A DNA stretch of 64,000 nucleotides, from NCBI RefSeq assembly GCF_004310295.1, contig NZ_SISB01000002.1:216875-280874 (forward strand), in the 5' to 3' direction. Both the position numbers and the translations under genes were made by a program. Under the pieces are notes generated by a model. The model ran no database searches. It saw only the letters and a program-made list of their open reading frames with translations, and was not told the origin of the DNA. How positions within the stretch are numbered: the first letter of the stretch is position 1; each line of letters starts with the position of its first letter. The DNA is from Pseudomonas sp. BGI-2 (GTDB lineage Bacteria > Pseudomonadota > Gammaproteobacteria > Pseudomonadales > Pseudomonadaceae). Below are positions 49,096-58,007 of this stretch, one piece after another.

Positions 49096-49187
49096 GAATT
49101 CGAACTCCATGTTGTTGTGAGGTTGGCAGGGGCAATGCAAATTGCTGACCAACAGGACAACAAAAACTCCGAAACCGTGTCGAGGCC

Positions 49188-49252
49188 ATCGCGAGCAGGC
49201 TCGCTCCTACAGGAGACCGCATTCCAATGTGGGAGTGAGCCTGCTCGCGATG
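49188..49252. repeat. REPIN, outward arrangement with short centre
   Basis: CATCGCGAGCAGGCTCGCTC at 49188 and TGTGGGAGTGAGCCTGCTCG ending at 49252. Confidence 0.85.
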
Positions 49253-49393
49253 AGGCCGGTAAGGCCGATAAAAGTGCACGCCCGAGCACAGCCGCCATCC
49301 ACTGGTGCGCTAAGGTGTAACGAAACGTTAGCGCCGCCTCGCAGTCAGTAGCTCATCACACTGGTTTCGCTTCACTCGGCAAAAAGGCCTGGA

Positions 49394-50482
49394 ATGCTCA
49401 CACTCCTCAAGCAAGAAAAGTTTTTGTTGCTTGCCCTGATCGCAGCATTCATCGCTTACCCGATGGAACACTGGATGCTGCACAGCGGCCAACCCATTGC
49501 GCTGACCGCCGGCCTGGTGCTGATCGCGTTCATCGTCGTCGCCTCCATGCGAGTCGCCCATCACGCCGAACTGCTCGCTGAAAAAGTCGGCGACCCTTAC
49601 GGCACGATGATCCTGACCCTGGCCGCGGTGCTGGTGGAAGTGGTGATCCTGGCGATCATGATGAGCAACGAAGCTTCGCCGACCCTGGTGCGGGACACGA
49701 TTTATTCGGCGGTGATGCTCGACATCAACGGCATACTTGGCCTGGCCGCGTTGATGGGCGGGATCAAGCATGGCGAACAGTCTTACAACGACGACTCGGC
49801 CCGCAGCTACAGCGTGATGATCCTCACCGCCATGGGCGTTTCCATGGTGGTGCCGGAGTTCATCCCCGAGGCCAACTGGAAGATTTATTCGGCGTTCACG
49901 ATTGGCGCGATGGTCGTGCTCTACACTCTGTTCCTGCGCATGCAGGTCGGGCCGCACAGTTACTTCTTCAGCTACAGCTACCCGGAAAAACGTCGCAAGA
50001 AAGTCCCGGAGGAGGAGCCTGAACCGGTCAATCTGGCGCTGAGTATCGGCACGTTGGTGTTTGGCGTGGTGGTCATTGGCGCCTTGGCCGAAGTGATGTC
50101 CAAGACCCTCGACCTGGGCCTGGAAGGAACGGGCGCACCGCCGGTGATAACGGCGATTCTGGTGGCGGCCATTTCCGCTGCACCTGAGATTCTGACCGCG
50201 TTGCGCGCGGCGTTGGCCAATCGCATGCAATCGGTGGTCAACATCGCCATGGGCGCGTCACTGTCGACGGTGATTCTGACGGTGCCGGTGATGGAAGCGA
50301 TGGCGCTCTACACCGGCCAGCCGTTCCAGATGGCAATGACCCCGGTGCAGACCGTGATGATCTTCCTCACCCTGATCGTCAGCGCGATCAACCTCAACGA
50401 TGGCGAAACCAATGCCATCGAAGGCATGACCCACTTTGTGCTGTTTGCGACATTCATCATGTTGTCGCTGCTGGGCCTTTAA
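49394..50482 (+). CDS. chaA: Calcium:proton (sodium) antiporter, ChaA-like
   Basis: A 362-residue inner-membrane CaCA-family exchanger with about 11 hydrophobic segments. Both alpha-repeats are visible: GTMILTLAAVLVEVVILAIM and ITAILVAAISAAPEILTAL, whose acidic residues bind the cation in the family. An acidic loop (KKVPEEEPEP) joins the halves. It has its own promoter region on the plus strand. Confidence 0.9.
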   Translation: MLTLLKQEKFLLLALIAAFIAYPMEHWMLHSGQPIALTAGLVLIAFIVVASMRVAHHAELLAEKVGDPYGTMILTLAAVLVEVVILAIMMSNEASPTLVRDTIYSAVMLDINGILGLAALMGGIKHGEQSYNDDSARSYSVMILTAMGVSMVVPEFIPEANWKIYSAFTIGAMVVLYTLFLRMQVGPHSYFFSYSYPEKRRKKVPEEEPEPVNLALSIGTLVFGVVVIGALAEVMSKTLDLGLEGTGAPPVITAILVAAISAAPEILTALRAALANRMQSVVNIAMGASLSTVILTVPVMEAMALYTGQPFQMAMTPVQTVMIFLTLIVSAINLNDGETNAIEGMTHFVLFATFIMLSLLGL

Positions 50483-50486
50483 AAGC

Positions 50487-50570
50487 TTCGCGGGCAAGCC
50501 TCGCTCCTACAGGTACGGGGTCATTCTCATGACTGATGAAAAACCTGTAGGAGAGAGGCTTGCCCGCGAA
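50487..50570. repeat. REPIN
   Basis: TTCGCGGGCAAGCCTCGCTC at 50487 and TGTAGGAGAGAGGCTTGCCC ending near 50570, between the convergent chaA and 8-oxoguanine deaminase genes. Confidence 0.85.
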
Positions 50571-50579
50571 GGCGTCCTA

Positions 50580-51938
50580 TCAAACGCCGGCGATTAGCTG
50601 CCGAGCCGCCTGGCTGTGATCGGCAATCAAGCCTTTCAGATCCAGCCCTTCAACCTGTCCATCAATCACCCGCCACTTGCCACCGATCATCACCCGATCC
50701 GCCCGATCCGCACCGCACAGCAGCAACGCCGACACCGGATCATGGCTGCCGGAGAAGCGCAGTTCATCGAGCTTGAACAGTGCCAGATCCGCCTGCTTGC
50801 CCACCGCCAATTCGCCAATGTCGGTACGACCCAGCAAACTCGCCGAGCCCGTGGTCGCCCAACCCAGCACCAATTCCGGCGTGATCTTCTCCGCGCCATA
50901 CCGCAGCCGCTGAATGTAAAGCGCCTGGCGGGTTTCGAGCATCATGTTCGACGCATCGTTGGACGCCGAGCCGTCCACGCCCAGCCCCAGCAACGCGCCA
51001 GCAGCGGTCAGGTCCAGCGTCGGGCAAATGCCAGAGGCCAGGCGCATGTTCGAACTCGGGCAATGGCAAATCCCGGTGCCCGCGGCGCCGAGGCGGGCGA
51101 TTTCGTCCGGGTTGAAGTGGATGCCGTGGGCCAGCCAGGTACGTGGGCCGAGCCAGCCGACGCTGTCCAGATAATCCACGGTGCGCAACCCAAAGCGTTG
51201 CAGGCAGAAGTCTTCTTCGTCGAGGGTTTCGGCCAGGTGCGTGTGCAGGCGCACGTCGAGTTTGTTCGCCAGTTCGGCACTGGCGGACATGATTTGCGGC
51301 GTCACTGAAAACGGCGAACACGGTGCCAGGGCGATCTGGATTTGCGCGCCATCGCCACGCTCGTGGTATTCGGCGATCAAACGCTGACTGTCGTCGAGGA
51401 TCACTTCGCCTTCCTGGACGGTCTGCTGCGGTGGCAGGCCGCCGTCCTTTTCGCCAAGGCTCATGGAACCGCGCGTCAGCATGGCGCGCATGCCCAGTTC
51501 GCGGACGCTTTCGACTTGCACGTCGATCGCATTTTCCAGACCTTCGGGAAACAGATAGTGGTGATCGGCGGCAGTGGTGCAGCCGGACAGCAGCAATTCA
51601 GCCAACGCGACTTTGGTGGCGAGGGCGAGTTTTTCAGGGGTGAGGCGTGCCCAGACCGGGTAGAGGGTTTTCAGCCAGGGGAACAACGGCTGATTGACCA
51701 CTGGCGCCCAGGCGCGGGTCAGGGTTTGATAGAAGTGGTGATGGGTGTTGATCAGCCCCGGCAGGATCACATGCTCGCGGGCATCGAAGACTTGTCCACA
51801 GGGCGCGGACGGTTGCTGGCCAGCGGCGAGCACTTCGACGATCACGCTGTCTTGCACAACCAGACCGCCACGGGCATCGAGGTCATTGGCAGTAAAGATC
51901 GCGAGGGGGGTTTTTAACCAGGTACGGGTCGCAGGCAT
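50580..51938 (-). CDS. 8-oxoguanine deaminase
   Basis: A 452-residue zinc amidohydrolase that converts 8-oxoguanine to uric acid. The metal ligands are in LPGLINTHHHFYQTL (HxH), LHTHLAETLDE, LAHGIHFN and VDGSASNDASN. The sequence corresponds to P. aeruginosa PA0142, the founding 8-oxoguanine deaminase (from memory). Guanine or isocytosine deamination are alternatives in this family. It sits in the purine region with the BMP protein and ABC importer. Confidence 0.92.
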   Translation of the reverse strand: MPATRTWLKTPLAIFTANDLDARGGLVVQDSVIVEVLAAGQQPSAPCGQVFDAREHVILPGLINTHHHFYQTLTRAWAPVVNQPLFPWLKTLYPVWARLTPEKLALATKVALAELLLSGCTTAADHHYLFPEGLENAIDVQVESVRELGMRAMLTRGSMSLGEKDGGLPPQQTVQEGEVILDDSQRLIAEYHERGDGAQIQIALAPCSPFSVTPQIMSASAELANKLDVRLHTHLAETLDEEDFCLQRFGLRTVDYLDSVGWLGPRTWLAHGIHFNPDEIARLGAAGTGICHCPSSNMRLASGICPTLDLTAAGALLGLGVDGSASNDASNMMLETRQALYIQRLRYGAEKITPELVLGWATTGSASLLGRTDIGELAVGKQADLALFKLDELRFSGSHDPVSALLLCGADRADRVMIGGKWRVIDGQVEGLDLKGLIADHSQAARQLIAGV

Positions 51939-52240
51939 GTTGGCCGGCTCCTCTGAAAGTGGGGTTCAGGTTAGCCAGCTCAGTGATTACCCTGTCTGCT
52001 GATCCAGGGTCGCCGCTAGGGCGAGGTGCGGAGTTTCGAACAAAACCGCCTGGCCGGCAAGCCCGGCCCGACCAGACGACGCAAATCCCGGATATGAAAT
52101 GATCCCATGTGGGAGCGAGCCTGCTCCGGGCGGCGTTCCGACGATGACGGAGTGTCAGTCGACATCAGTGGTGTCTGACACTCCGCTATCGTCGGAACGC
52201 CGCCCGGAGCAGGCTCGCTCCCACAGGCGAATTGCGGTGA
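51939..52240. other. 302-base gap filled mostly by a long-arm REPIN
   Basis: A REPIN with unusually long arms takes 52108-52225. The left 170 bases should hold the 8-oxoguanine deaminase promoter, and I see no clear hexamers. Confidence 0.5.
52108..52225. repeat. REPIN with extended arms
   Basis: The arm starts TGTGGGAGCGAGCCTGCTCC and continues CGGGCGGCGTTCCGACGAT; 38 bases are perfectly mirrored, then about 11 more after two mismatches. The internal part is shared with the repeat at 59353-59472. Confidence 0.88.
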
Positions 52241-52927
52241 TTACCAGGGAATGGTTTCGCCTCTGTAGTTCACAAAATGATGCCCACCCTTGCCGACATA
52301 AGCATTCACCTGATCAACCAACCCACGCGTGCTGGTTTCCACATCGATGTCGGCACCTTCACCGCCCATGTCGGTCTTCACCCAGCCCGGATGCAACGAC
52401 AGCACAGTAAGTTTCTGCTCGCCCAGTTGAGTCACGAAGCTGTTGGTCATGGAGTTCAGCGCCGCTTTACTGGCCTTGTACAACGCCAGCTCCGGCGCGT
52501 CCGGCATGGTCACGCTACCGAGTACTGAACTCATGAACGCCAGCACGCCGGTGTCCGGGCGAATCTGCCCGGCAAAACGTTGTGCCAGGTTGATCGGCGC
52601 CACGGCGTTGGTGAAGAACAGTTGACCGACTTCGGCCAACGTCGCGCCGCCCGGCGTCTGCACCTCCGGCCCCTTGACCCCGGCATTGACGAACAGCAAA
52701 TCAAACACTTCACCCTTGAGCTGTTGGCTCTGGGCGATGACGGCCTGCTGATCATCCATGTCGAGTTTCTCGATCCGTACCTTGCCCAACGCTTGCAGCG
52801 CTTCGGCGTTCTGCGGGTTGCGCACGGTGGCGGTGACTTGCCAGCCGTCGCCCAGCAGGGTTTTCACCAGACCGAGGCCCAAGCCCCGGGAGGCGCCGAT
52901 GATGAGTGCGGTTTTTGCCTTGGACAT
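52241..52927 (-). CDS. Short-chain dehydrogenase/reductase
   Basis: A 228-residue SDR with cofactor loop TALIIGASRGLGLGL, NAGVKGPE, and catalytic YKASKAA preceded by SSVLGS. Size and the LHPGWVKTDMGG segment fit the C-factor-like or carbonyl-reductase-like SDR group; substrate unknown. The start ATG at 52927 leaves 25 bases to the upstream MerR gene, so the two form one operon. Confidence 0.9.
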   Translation of the reverse strand: MSKAKTALIIGASRGLGLGLVKTLLGDGWQVTATVRNPQNAEALQALGKVRIEKLDMDDQQAVIAQSQQLKGEVFDLLFVNAGVKGPEVQTPGGATLAEVGQLFFTNAVAPINLAQRFAGQIRPDTGVLAFMSSVLGSVTMPDAPELALYKASKAALNSMTNSFVTQLGEQKLTVLSLHPGWVKTDMGGEGADIDVETSTRGLVDQVNAYVGKGGHHFVNYRGETIPW

Positions 52928-52952
52928 GAGTGGCTTCCTTGATAAATGAGGA

Positions 52953-53306
52953 TCATGGACGTAATGGACAGCGTTGCCCGAGCCGTTGTTGCAACTCGTT
53001 TCGCAATGCACCGAGTTCGTCCATACGGGTTTCAATCAGCTTGAGCTTGTCTTGCAGCAATTGCGTGACGGCGCTGTCAGGGTCGGGCGATTGCCATATC
53101 GCGGCGACGCTGTTGCCGATCTCGCCAAGCGTAAAGCCCAACCGCTGAGCCGTCTTGATGTACAGCACCAGTTGCACCATATCGGGCGGATAGTCGCGAT
53201 AGCCGTTGGCACTGCGTTGCGCCGCGATCAGTCCGCGCTGCTCGTAGAAGCGCAGTGTGTCGCGGCTGACCGCGCTGGCCTGGGCTAATTCACCGATGCG
53301 CATCAT
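52953..53306 (-). CDS. MerR-family transcriptional regulator
   Basis: A 117-residue MerR protein: N-terminal winged helix (MRIGELAQASAVSRDTLRFYE, then QRGLIAAQRSANGYRDY), dimerisation helix, and only one cysteine at the end (QRCPLRP). Without a cysteine pair, a metal ligand is unlikely; it may sense an organic compound. Two adjacent ATGs, at 53306 and 53303, are possible starts. It is divergent from a membrane-protein gene whose promoter has the MerR signature. Confidence 0.9.
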   Translation of the reverse strand: MMRIGELAQASAVSRDTLRFYEQRGLIAAQRSANGYRDYPPDMVQLVLYIKTAQRLGFTLGEIGNSVAAIWQSPDPDSAVTQLLQDKLKLIETRMDELGALRNELQQRLGQRCPLRP

Positions 53307-53323
53307 GACGTCTCGAGAGGGGC

Positions 53324-53354
53324 TTGACCTTGGAGCATACTCCAGGCTTTAGCC
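53324..53354 (+). promoter_or_regulatory. MerR-type promoter of the 144-residue membrane protein gene
   Basis: TTGACC (53324-53329) is followed by a 19-base spacer with the dyad TGGAG-CATA-CTCCA (53331-53344). TTAGCC lies at 53349-53354, or TAGCCT one base further with a spacer of 20. It points to the gene at 53387, not to the regulator gene. Confidence 0.75.
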
Positions 53355-53386
53355 TAGTTGCTCCCTGAATTTATGGAGCAAGGCCG

Positions 53387-53821
53387 ATGTGGACTTCAAC
53401 GCAATATCGCCGGTTGGTGCGGGGCAGCGCCTGGTATGACTTGATCGTCATGGTGGCGTTTGTCACGCCGTGGAGTTTTGCTGCATTGCATGGGATGTTG
53501 TTGAGTGTGAGTCAGGCTTTCGAATTGTCCGGCGAGCTGCCGCCGTTTGAGCCGATGCACATGCTGATGGCCAATCTGTTGGGGTCGATTGTCTGCGTCT
53601 GGGCGGTGCTGCGGATTCGGGATCCGCAGCAAGTGTATGGGCGGTATGACGCGGTGGGGCGGTTTTTGTTTGCGGCCTGGCAGGCTTATGCCTTGGCCCA
53701 CGGCGGGAGTTCGCTATTGGCTATTTTCCTGTTCTTTGAATTGGCGTGGGGCGTAGCTCAGGTGTTGCCAGTGCGGGTGTCATCGCGAGCAGGCTCGCTC
53801 CCACAGGGGAACTCGGTCTAA
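53387..53821 (+). CDS. Small four-helix membrane protein of unknown function
   Basis: A 144-residue protein with about four hydrophobic segments (LIVMVAFVTPWSFAALHGML, MLMANLLGSIVCVWAVLRI, AVGRFLFAAWQAYALAHG, SLLAIFLFFELAWGVAQVL). No family is recognised. It is the likely target of the divergent MerR regulator. The last ~14 residues (VSSRAGSLPQGNSV) are encoded by REPIN sequence, so the ancestral protein probably ended near residue 130. Confidence 0.75.
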   Translation: MWTSTQYRRLVRGSAWYDLIVMVAFVTPWSFAALHGMLLSVSQAFELSGELPPFEPMHMLMANLLGSIVCVWAVLRIRDPQQVYGRYDAVGRFLFAAWQAYALAHGGSSLLAIFLFFELAWGVAQVLPVRVSSRAGSLPQGNSV

Positions 53822-53847
53822 TGTGGGACCGAGCTTGCTCGGGATGA
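53781..53847. repeat. REPIN overlapping a coding end
   Basis: CATCGCGAGCAGGCTCGCTC at 53781 and TGTGGGACCGAGCTTGCTCG ending near 53847. The left half is inside the open frame of the preceding membrane protein. Confidence 0.82.
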
Positions 53848-53865
53848 GGCCGGTGCAGGCCATCA

Positions 53866-54792
53866 CTAATGTCCGCCCTGCCACGGCTGCCCCAACGACA
53901 CCGGCGCATACAACCGCGTGCGCACCGCATCCCGCGACAGCAGCACCAACACCACAATCGTCGCGACGTACGGCAGCATCGCCAGCAGACTCGACGGAAT
54001 CGCCAGCCCCAATCCCTGCGCCACCAGGTGCAGGATGCTGGCGAGCCCGAACAGGTACGCCCCCAACAGCAATCGCCACACTCGCCAACTGGCAAACACC
54101 ACCAGCGCCAAGGCAGTCCAGCCACGCCCGGCGCTCATGTTTTCCGCCCACATCGGCGTGTAGGCCAGGGACAAATAAGCCCCGGCCAACCCCGCCATCG
54201 CGCCCCCGAACAGCACCGCCAGCGCGCGTACGCCCAACACCGGCAAGCCCATGGCGCTGGCCGCATCCGGGCTTTCCCCGACGGCCTGTATGATCAGCCC
54301 GACACGACTTTTCAGAATCACCCACGCCACCAGCGCAAACAGTGCGAACGACAGATACACCAGCAGATCCTGCGCAAACAGCATCCGCCCGATCAGCGGA
54401 ATCTCACTCAACCAGGGAATCGCCACCGGCTCAAAACCCGCCAGTGGTTTACCGACCCACGCCGCGCCGACAAACGTCGACAGGCCCACGCCGAAAATCG
54501 TCAGCGCCAATCCGGTGGCCACCTGATTGGCGTTGAACACCAGCGCCACCAGCGCAAACAACGACGACAACAGCATCCCGGCGAGCATCGCCAGCCACAC
54601 GCCGAGCCACAGGTTGCCGCTGTTCAGCGCGACGATAAACCCGATCACCGCGCCAAACAGCATCATGCCTTCCTGACCCAAATTCAGTACGCCGCTCTTC
54701 TCGCAGACCAATTCACCCAAAGCCACCAACAGCAACGGTGTGCCGCAGCGGACCATGGCGTAGAAAATATTGCTCAGCAGATCGATATCCAT
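53866..54792 (-). CDS. ABC transporter permease, nucleoside/BMP type, second permease
   Basis: A 308-residue inner-membrane permease of the branched-chain/nucleoside superfamily (TPLLLVALGELVCEKSGVLNLGQEGMMLFGA; AVLFGGAMAGLAGAYLSLAY). The start ATG at 54792 overlaps the stop of the first permease (TGATG). A GTG at 54795 would add one residue. This is the last gene of an ATPase-permease-permease operon corresponding to PA0136-PA0138 of P. aeruginosa (from memory). Substrate is probably a purine nucleoside or base. Confidence 0.92.
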   Translation of the reverse strand: MDIDLLSNIFYAMVRCGTPLLLVALGELVCEKSGVLNLGQEGMMLFGAVIGFIVALNSGNLWLGVWLAMLAGMLLSSLFALVALVFNANQVATGLALTIFGVGLSTFVGAAWVGKPLAGFEPVAIPWLSEIPLIGRMLFAQDLLVYLSFALFALVAWVILKSRVGLIIQAVGESPDAASAMGLPVLGVRALAVLFGGAMAGLAGAYLSLAYTPMWAENMSAGRGWTALALVVFASWRVWRLLLGAYLFGLASILHLVAQGLGLAIPSSLLAMLPYVATIVVLVLLSRDAVRTRLYAPVSLGQPWQGGH

Positions 54793-55898
54793 CACAGCGC
54801 TCCTGCGTGTACGGCGGTAGCTTGCGCGCGACGGGCCCAGCGCAGGTTCAAGCGCGGTCGGTAGAGAATCAGCACGTCGCTGGCTAGCAGGAAAAACAGC
54901 ATCATCCCCTGGAATAATTGCGTGATTGCTTGCGGCAGATTCATGCTCATTTGCGCGCTCTCGCCGCCGATGTACAGCAACGCCATCAGCAGGCTGGAAA
55001 ACAGAATGCCGATGGGGTTGAGTCGCCCGAGAAACGCTACGGTGATCGCGGCATAGCCATACCCCGGCGAGACTTGCGGCACCAGTTGGCCGATTGGCCC
55101 GGTGACTTCACAAACCCCCGCCAGCCCCGCCAATCCGCCGCTGATCAACAGCGCCAGCCAGATCAGCCGCTTCTCGCGAAACCCGACGAAACCCGCCGCT
55201 CGCTTGTCCAGCCCGAGCACTTTGATCTGGAAACCGACAAAGCTTTTCTGCAATAGAACCCAGGCCGCCACCAACGCGAGCAGGGCGAAATACACCCCGG
55301 CATGAACCCGGCCGTCCTCCATCAACAGCGGCAAGCGGCTGGCATCGCCGAACATCGCCGATTCCGGAAAGTTGAACCCGGCCGGGTCCTTCAGTGGCCC
55401 ATGCACGCAGAACAGCAGCAGGTTCAGCGCGATGTAATTGAGCATGATGCTGGTGAGGATTTCGTTGGCATTGAAGCGCGTGCGCAACCACGCTGTCAGC
55501 CCGCCCCACGCGGCACCGGCGAGGGTGCCGACGAGCAGGATCAGCACCAGCGCCCAGCGACTTTGCATGTCGATGATGTTCACCGCCAGTGCGCTGCCGG
55601 CCAGGGCGCCGAGCAGCAATTGGCCTTCGGCGCCGATGTTCCAGATCCGCGCCTGATACGCCACCGCCAGGCCCAGCGCGCAAAGCAAAATCGGCAAGGC
55701 TTTGACCAACAGTTCGGAGACACCATACAAGTCGCTGACCGGCGCAATCAGCAGGGTGTGCAACGTGAGCAGCGGGTCATGGCCCAGCGCAATAAACAGC
55801 AGCGAACCGCAGCCCAATGTCAGGACGGCCGCCAGCAACGGCGAGCACCACAGCATCAGGCGCGATTGCTGGCCACGGGGTTCGAGAGAAAGCAGCAT
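54792..55898 (-). CDS. ABC transporter permease, nucleoside/BMP type, first permease
   Basis: A 368-residue permease with the family segments YQARIWNIGAEGQLLLGALAG, FNANEILTSIMLNYIALNLL and LLISGGLAGLAGVCEVTGPIGQLV. The start ATG at 55898 lies 11 bases after the ATPase stop. It heterodimerises with the following permease to form the membrane channel. Confidence 0.93.
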   Translation of the reverse strand: MLLSLEPRGQQSRLMLWCSPLLAAVLTLGCGSLLFIALGHDPLLTLHTLLIAPVSDLYGVSELLVKALPILLCALGLAVAYQARIWNIGAEGQLLLGALAGSALAVNIIDMQSRWALVLILLVGTLAGAAWGGLTAWLRTRFNANEILTSIMLNYIALNLLLFCVHGPLKDPAGFNFPESAMFGDASRLPLLMEDGRVHAGVYFALLALVAAWVLLQKSFVGFQIKVLGLDKRAAGFVGFREKRLIWLALLISGGLAGLAGVCEVTGPIGQLVPQVSPGYGYAAITVAFLGRLNPIGILFSSLLMALLYIGGESAQMSMNLPQAITQLFQGMMLFFLLASDVLILYRPRLNLRWARRAQATAVHAGAL

Positions 55899-55909
55899 GT
55901 GAAACTCCG

Positions 55910-57475
55910 TTAAGCTGTTGCGGATGCGTGTGATTGAGGGGTGTCGAACTGGCCGGCCATCCAGCGGCCAACATCGATCAGGCGCGTGTCGACCGTGGCC
56001 CTGAGTGGCGACAGACGTCCGCTGCACAAGGCGCCGAGGCGGTCGCTGATCTGGAACAATTCGTCCAGGTCTTCGCTGATCACCAGGATCGCCGCGCCGG
56101 CATCGCGCAGGGCAATCAGCGCACGGTGAATGGTGGCGGCAGCGCCGACGTCCACGCCCCAGGTCGGGTGCGCGGCCACCAGCAACTTCGGCTGCTGAAG
56201 GATCTCGCGGCCGAGGATGAATTTCTGCAAATTGCCCCCGGACAAGCTGCGGGCTGGCGCCTGGGTATCGGGTGTCTTCACGCCAAAGCGGCTGATGATT
56301 TCTTGCGCCAACGCTTCGACCTTGGCGCGCTGGATCAGCCCGTTGCTGACCAGCCCTTGTTGAAATGCGGTGAGCAGGGCGTTGTCGGCGAGGCTCAATT
56401 CGGGCACCGCACCGTGGCCAAGACGCTCGGCAGGAACGAGCGCGAGACCGAGTTTGCGTCGTGCATCGGGCCGCAAATCGGCGACCGGTTGCTCGCCGAA
56501 ACGGATCGTCGCGTTGTCGTTTCGGGCCAGCCGTTCTTCGCCGCTTAGCAGGGCCAGCAACTCATCCTGACCATTGCCTGCAACGCCGGCGATACCGACG
56601 ATTTCGCCGCTGCGCACTTCGAGGGTAATGTCCGACAGGGAGCAGCCGAACGGGTCCGGGTTGTGCCACGACAAGTCGCTTACGTTCAAAAATCCATCAC
56701 CGCCGATCACCTTTGGATAATCGGTCATCAGTTCAGCCGCCTCGCCCACCATCAGCGTTGCCAATTGCTGATCCGAACACTCGGCCGGCACGCAATGCCC
56801 GGCCACTCGACCGCCGCGCAGCACCGTGGCGCTGTGACACAACGCGCGTACTTCTCCGAGCTTGTGGCTGATAAACAGAATGCTGCAGCCCTCTGCCGCG
56901 AGTCGGCGCAGGGTGACAAAGAGGTCGTCGGCCTCCTGCGGTGTGAGCACCGAAGTCGGCTCATCGAGAATCAACAGACGAATGTCCTGCATCAGGCAGC
57001 GAATGATTTCCACCCGTTGCCGCTCGCCGATCGACAGGCTGTGGACAAGTCGCTCCGGTTCCAGCGCCATGCCGTAGCGCCGGGAGACGTCACGAATCTT
57101 TGGCTCAAGCTGTTTCGGCGTACCGGCCGCCGCCCCCATCGCGAGGGCAATGTTCTGCGCCACGCTGAGGGTTTCGAACAGCGAGAAATGCTGGAACACC
57201 ATGCCGATTCCCAGTCCGCGAGCCTGCGCCGGGTTGCGCATGTTCACGCGCTGGCCTTGCCAGATCAGTTCGCCAGAATCGGCGTGGGTGACGCCGTAGA
57301 TGATTTTCATCAACGTACTTTTGCCCGCGCCGTTCTCGCCGAGCAGGGCGTGGATTTCACCGGGAGCAATGTTCAGGTCGATGGCGTCGTTGGCTAGGCA
57401 ACCTGGGTAACGTTTGCTGATGCTGCGCAATTGCAGGCGGGGCGTTTGATCGGGGATCGGCATGGGGTTGGGCAT
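55910..57475 (-). CDS. ABC transporter double ATPase, nucleoside/BMP type
   Basis: A 521-residue protein with two ATP-binding cassettes. The first has Walker A GENGAGKST, signature LSIGERQRVEI and Walker B LLILDEPTSVL. The second is degenerate: its Walker A is GVAGNGQDELL and its signature LSGGNLQKFILGRE. That asymmetry is usual in this family. It heads the operon with two permeases. The ATG at 57475 or one four codons later could be the start. The gap upstream holds three DnaA boxes. Confidence 0.93.
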   Translation of the reverse strand: MPNPMPIPDQTPRLQLRSISKRYPGCLANDAIDLNIAPGEIHALLGENGAGKSTLMKIIYGVTHADSGELIWQGQRVNMRNPAQARGLGIGMVFQHFSLFETLSVAQNIALAMGAAAGTPKQLEPKIRDVSRRYGMALEPERLVHSLSIGERQRVEIIRCLMQDIRLLILDEPTSVLTPQEADDLFVTLRRLAAEGCSILFISHKLGEVRALCHSATVLRGGRVAGHCVPAECSDQQLATLMVGEAAELMTDYPKVIGGDGFLNVSDLSWHNPDPFGCSLSDITLEVRSGEIVGIAGVAGNGQDELLALLSGEERLARNDNATIRFGEQPVADLRPDARRKLGLALVPAERLGHGAVPELSLADNALLTAFQQGLVSNGLIQRAKVEALAQEIISRFGVKTPDTQAPARSLSGGNLQKFILGREILQQPKLLVAAHPTWGVDVGAAATIHRALIALRDAGAAILVISEDLDELFQISDRLGALCSGRLSPLRATVDTRLIDVGRWMAGQFDTPQSHASATA

Positions 57476-58007
57476 GACTGGCTCGGGTCGACAGGAGTTA
57501 TGCTTGTGGATAAAGCAATTTCCTGGCCATTGAGTCAGGAAAACCGAAAATCCTTGGTGGCAAAGGCATTGGGGTCAGGGCCTCGCCATTTTTCGAACAC
57601 CGATCAGGCACTACTTAGGGGCAAAGTCTTTGATCAGGCTCTGATTTTGCTCGCTGTGAATTGGTCAAAAAACGAGCAGCACGCGGCGACCTATGCCGGG
57701 TATAGGGCTGCGCCAGCCATGAACGGGTTATCCACAAGTTGTTCCACAGTATTTGTGCGCAAGCCGAAAGCACGGGCATAAGCACTGTGCGGCTATCTTC
57801 TAAAGGTGATAACCGACGCTAACTGTTTGTTTTTTCGTGGAATTACTCTTTAGTGTGGGAGATTGGACGAAAAATGAGCAAAGCCCGCAAAGCCGCATGA
57901 CAGAAGGGTTACAGCAGGATATGCGCAGGTTATCCACAGCCGGGTGCACAGCAGATGTGGGCAACTGAACAGGCTCGACGAAAGGCCAGTGAACGTTGTT
58001 GGTGCGA
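57476..58007. other. 532-base gene-free gap with three perfect DnaA boxes
   Basis: TTATCCACA occurs at 57728-57736 and 57930-57938, and its complement TGTGGATAA at 57505-57513. No open frame here has a ribosome-binding site or protein-like codon use, and no REPIN is present. It should also contain the promoter of the ABC operon, though none is clear. The YigZ gene ends at its right border. Confidence 0.6.

Noticed and set aside
49307..49334. GCGCTAA/TTAGCGC inverted repeat ahead of chaA
   Set aside because: Only 7-bp arms with 14 bases between; could be an operator, but too weak to claim.
57431..57781. 116-residue plus-strand frame at the start of the DnaA-box gap
   Set aside because: Begins antisense inside the ATPase gene, has no ribosome-binding site and no protein-like pattern.
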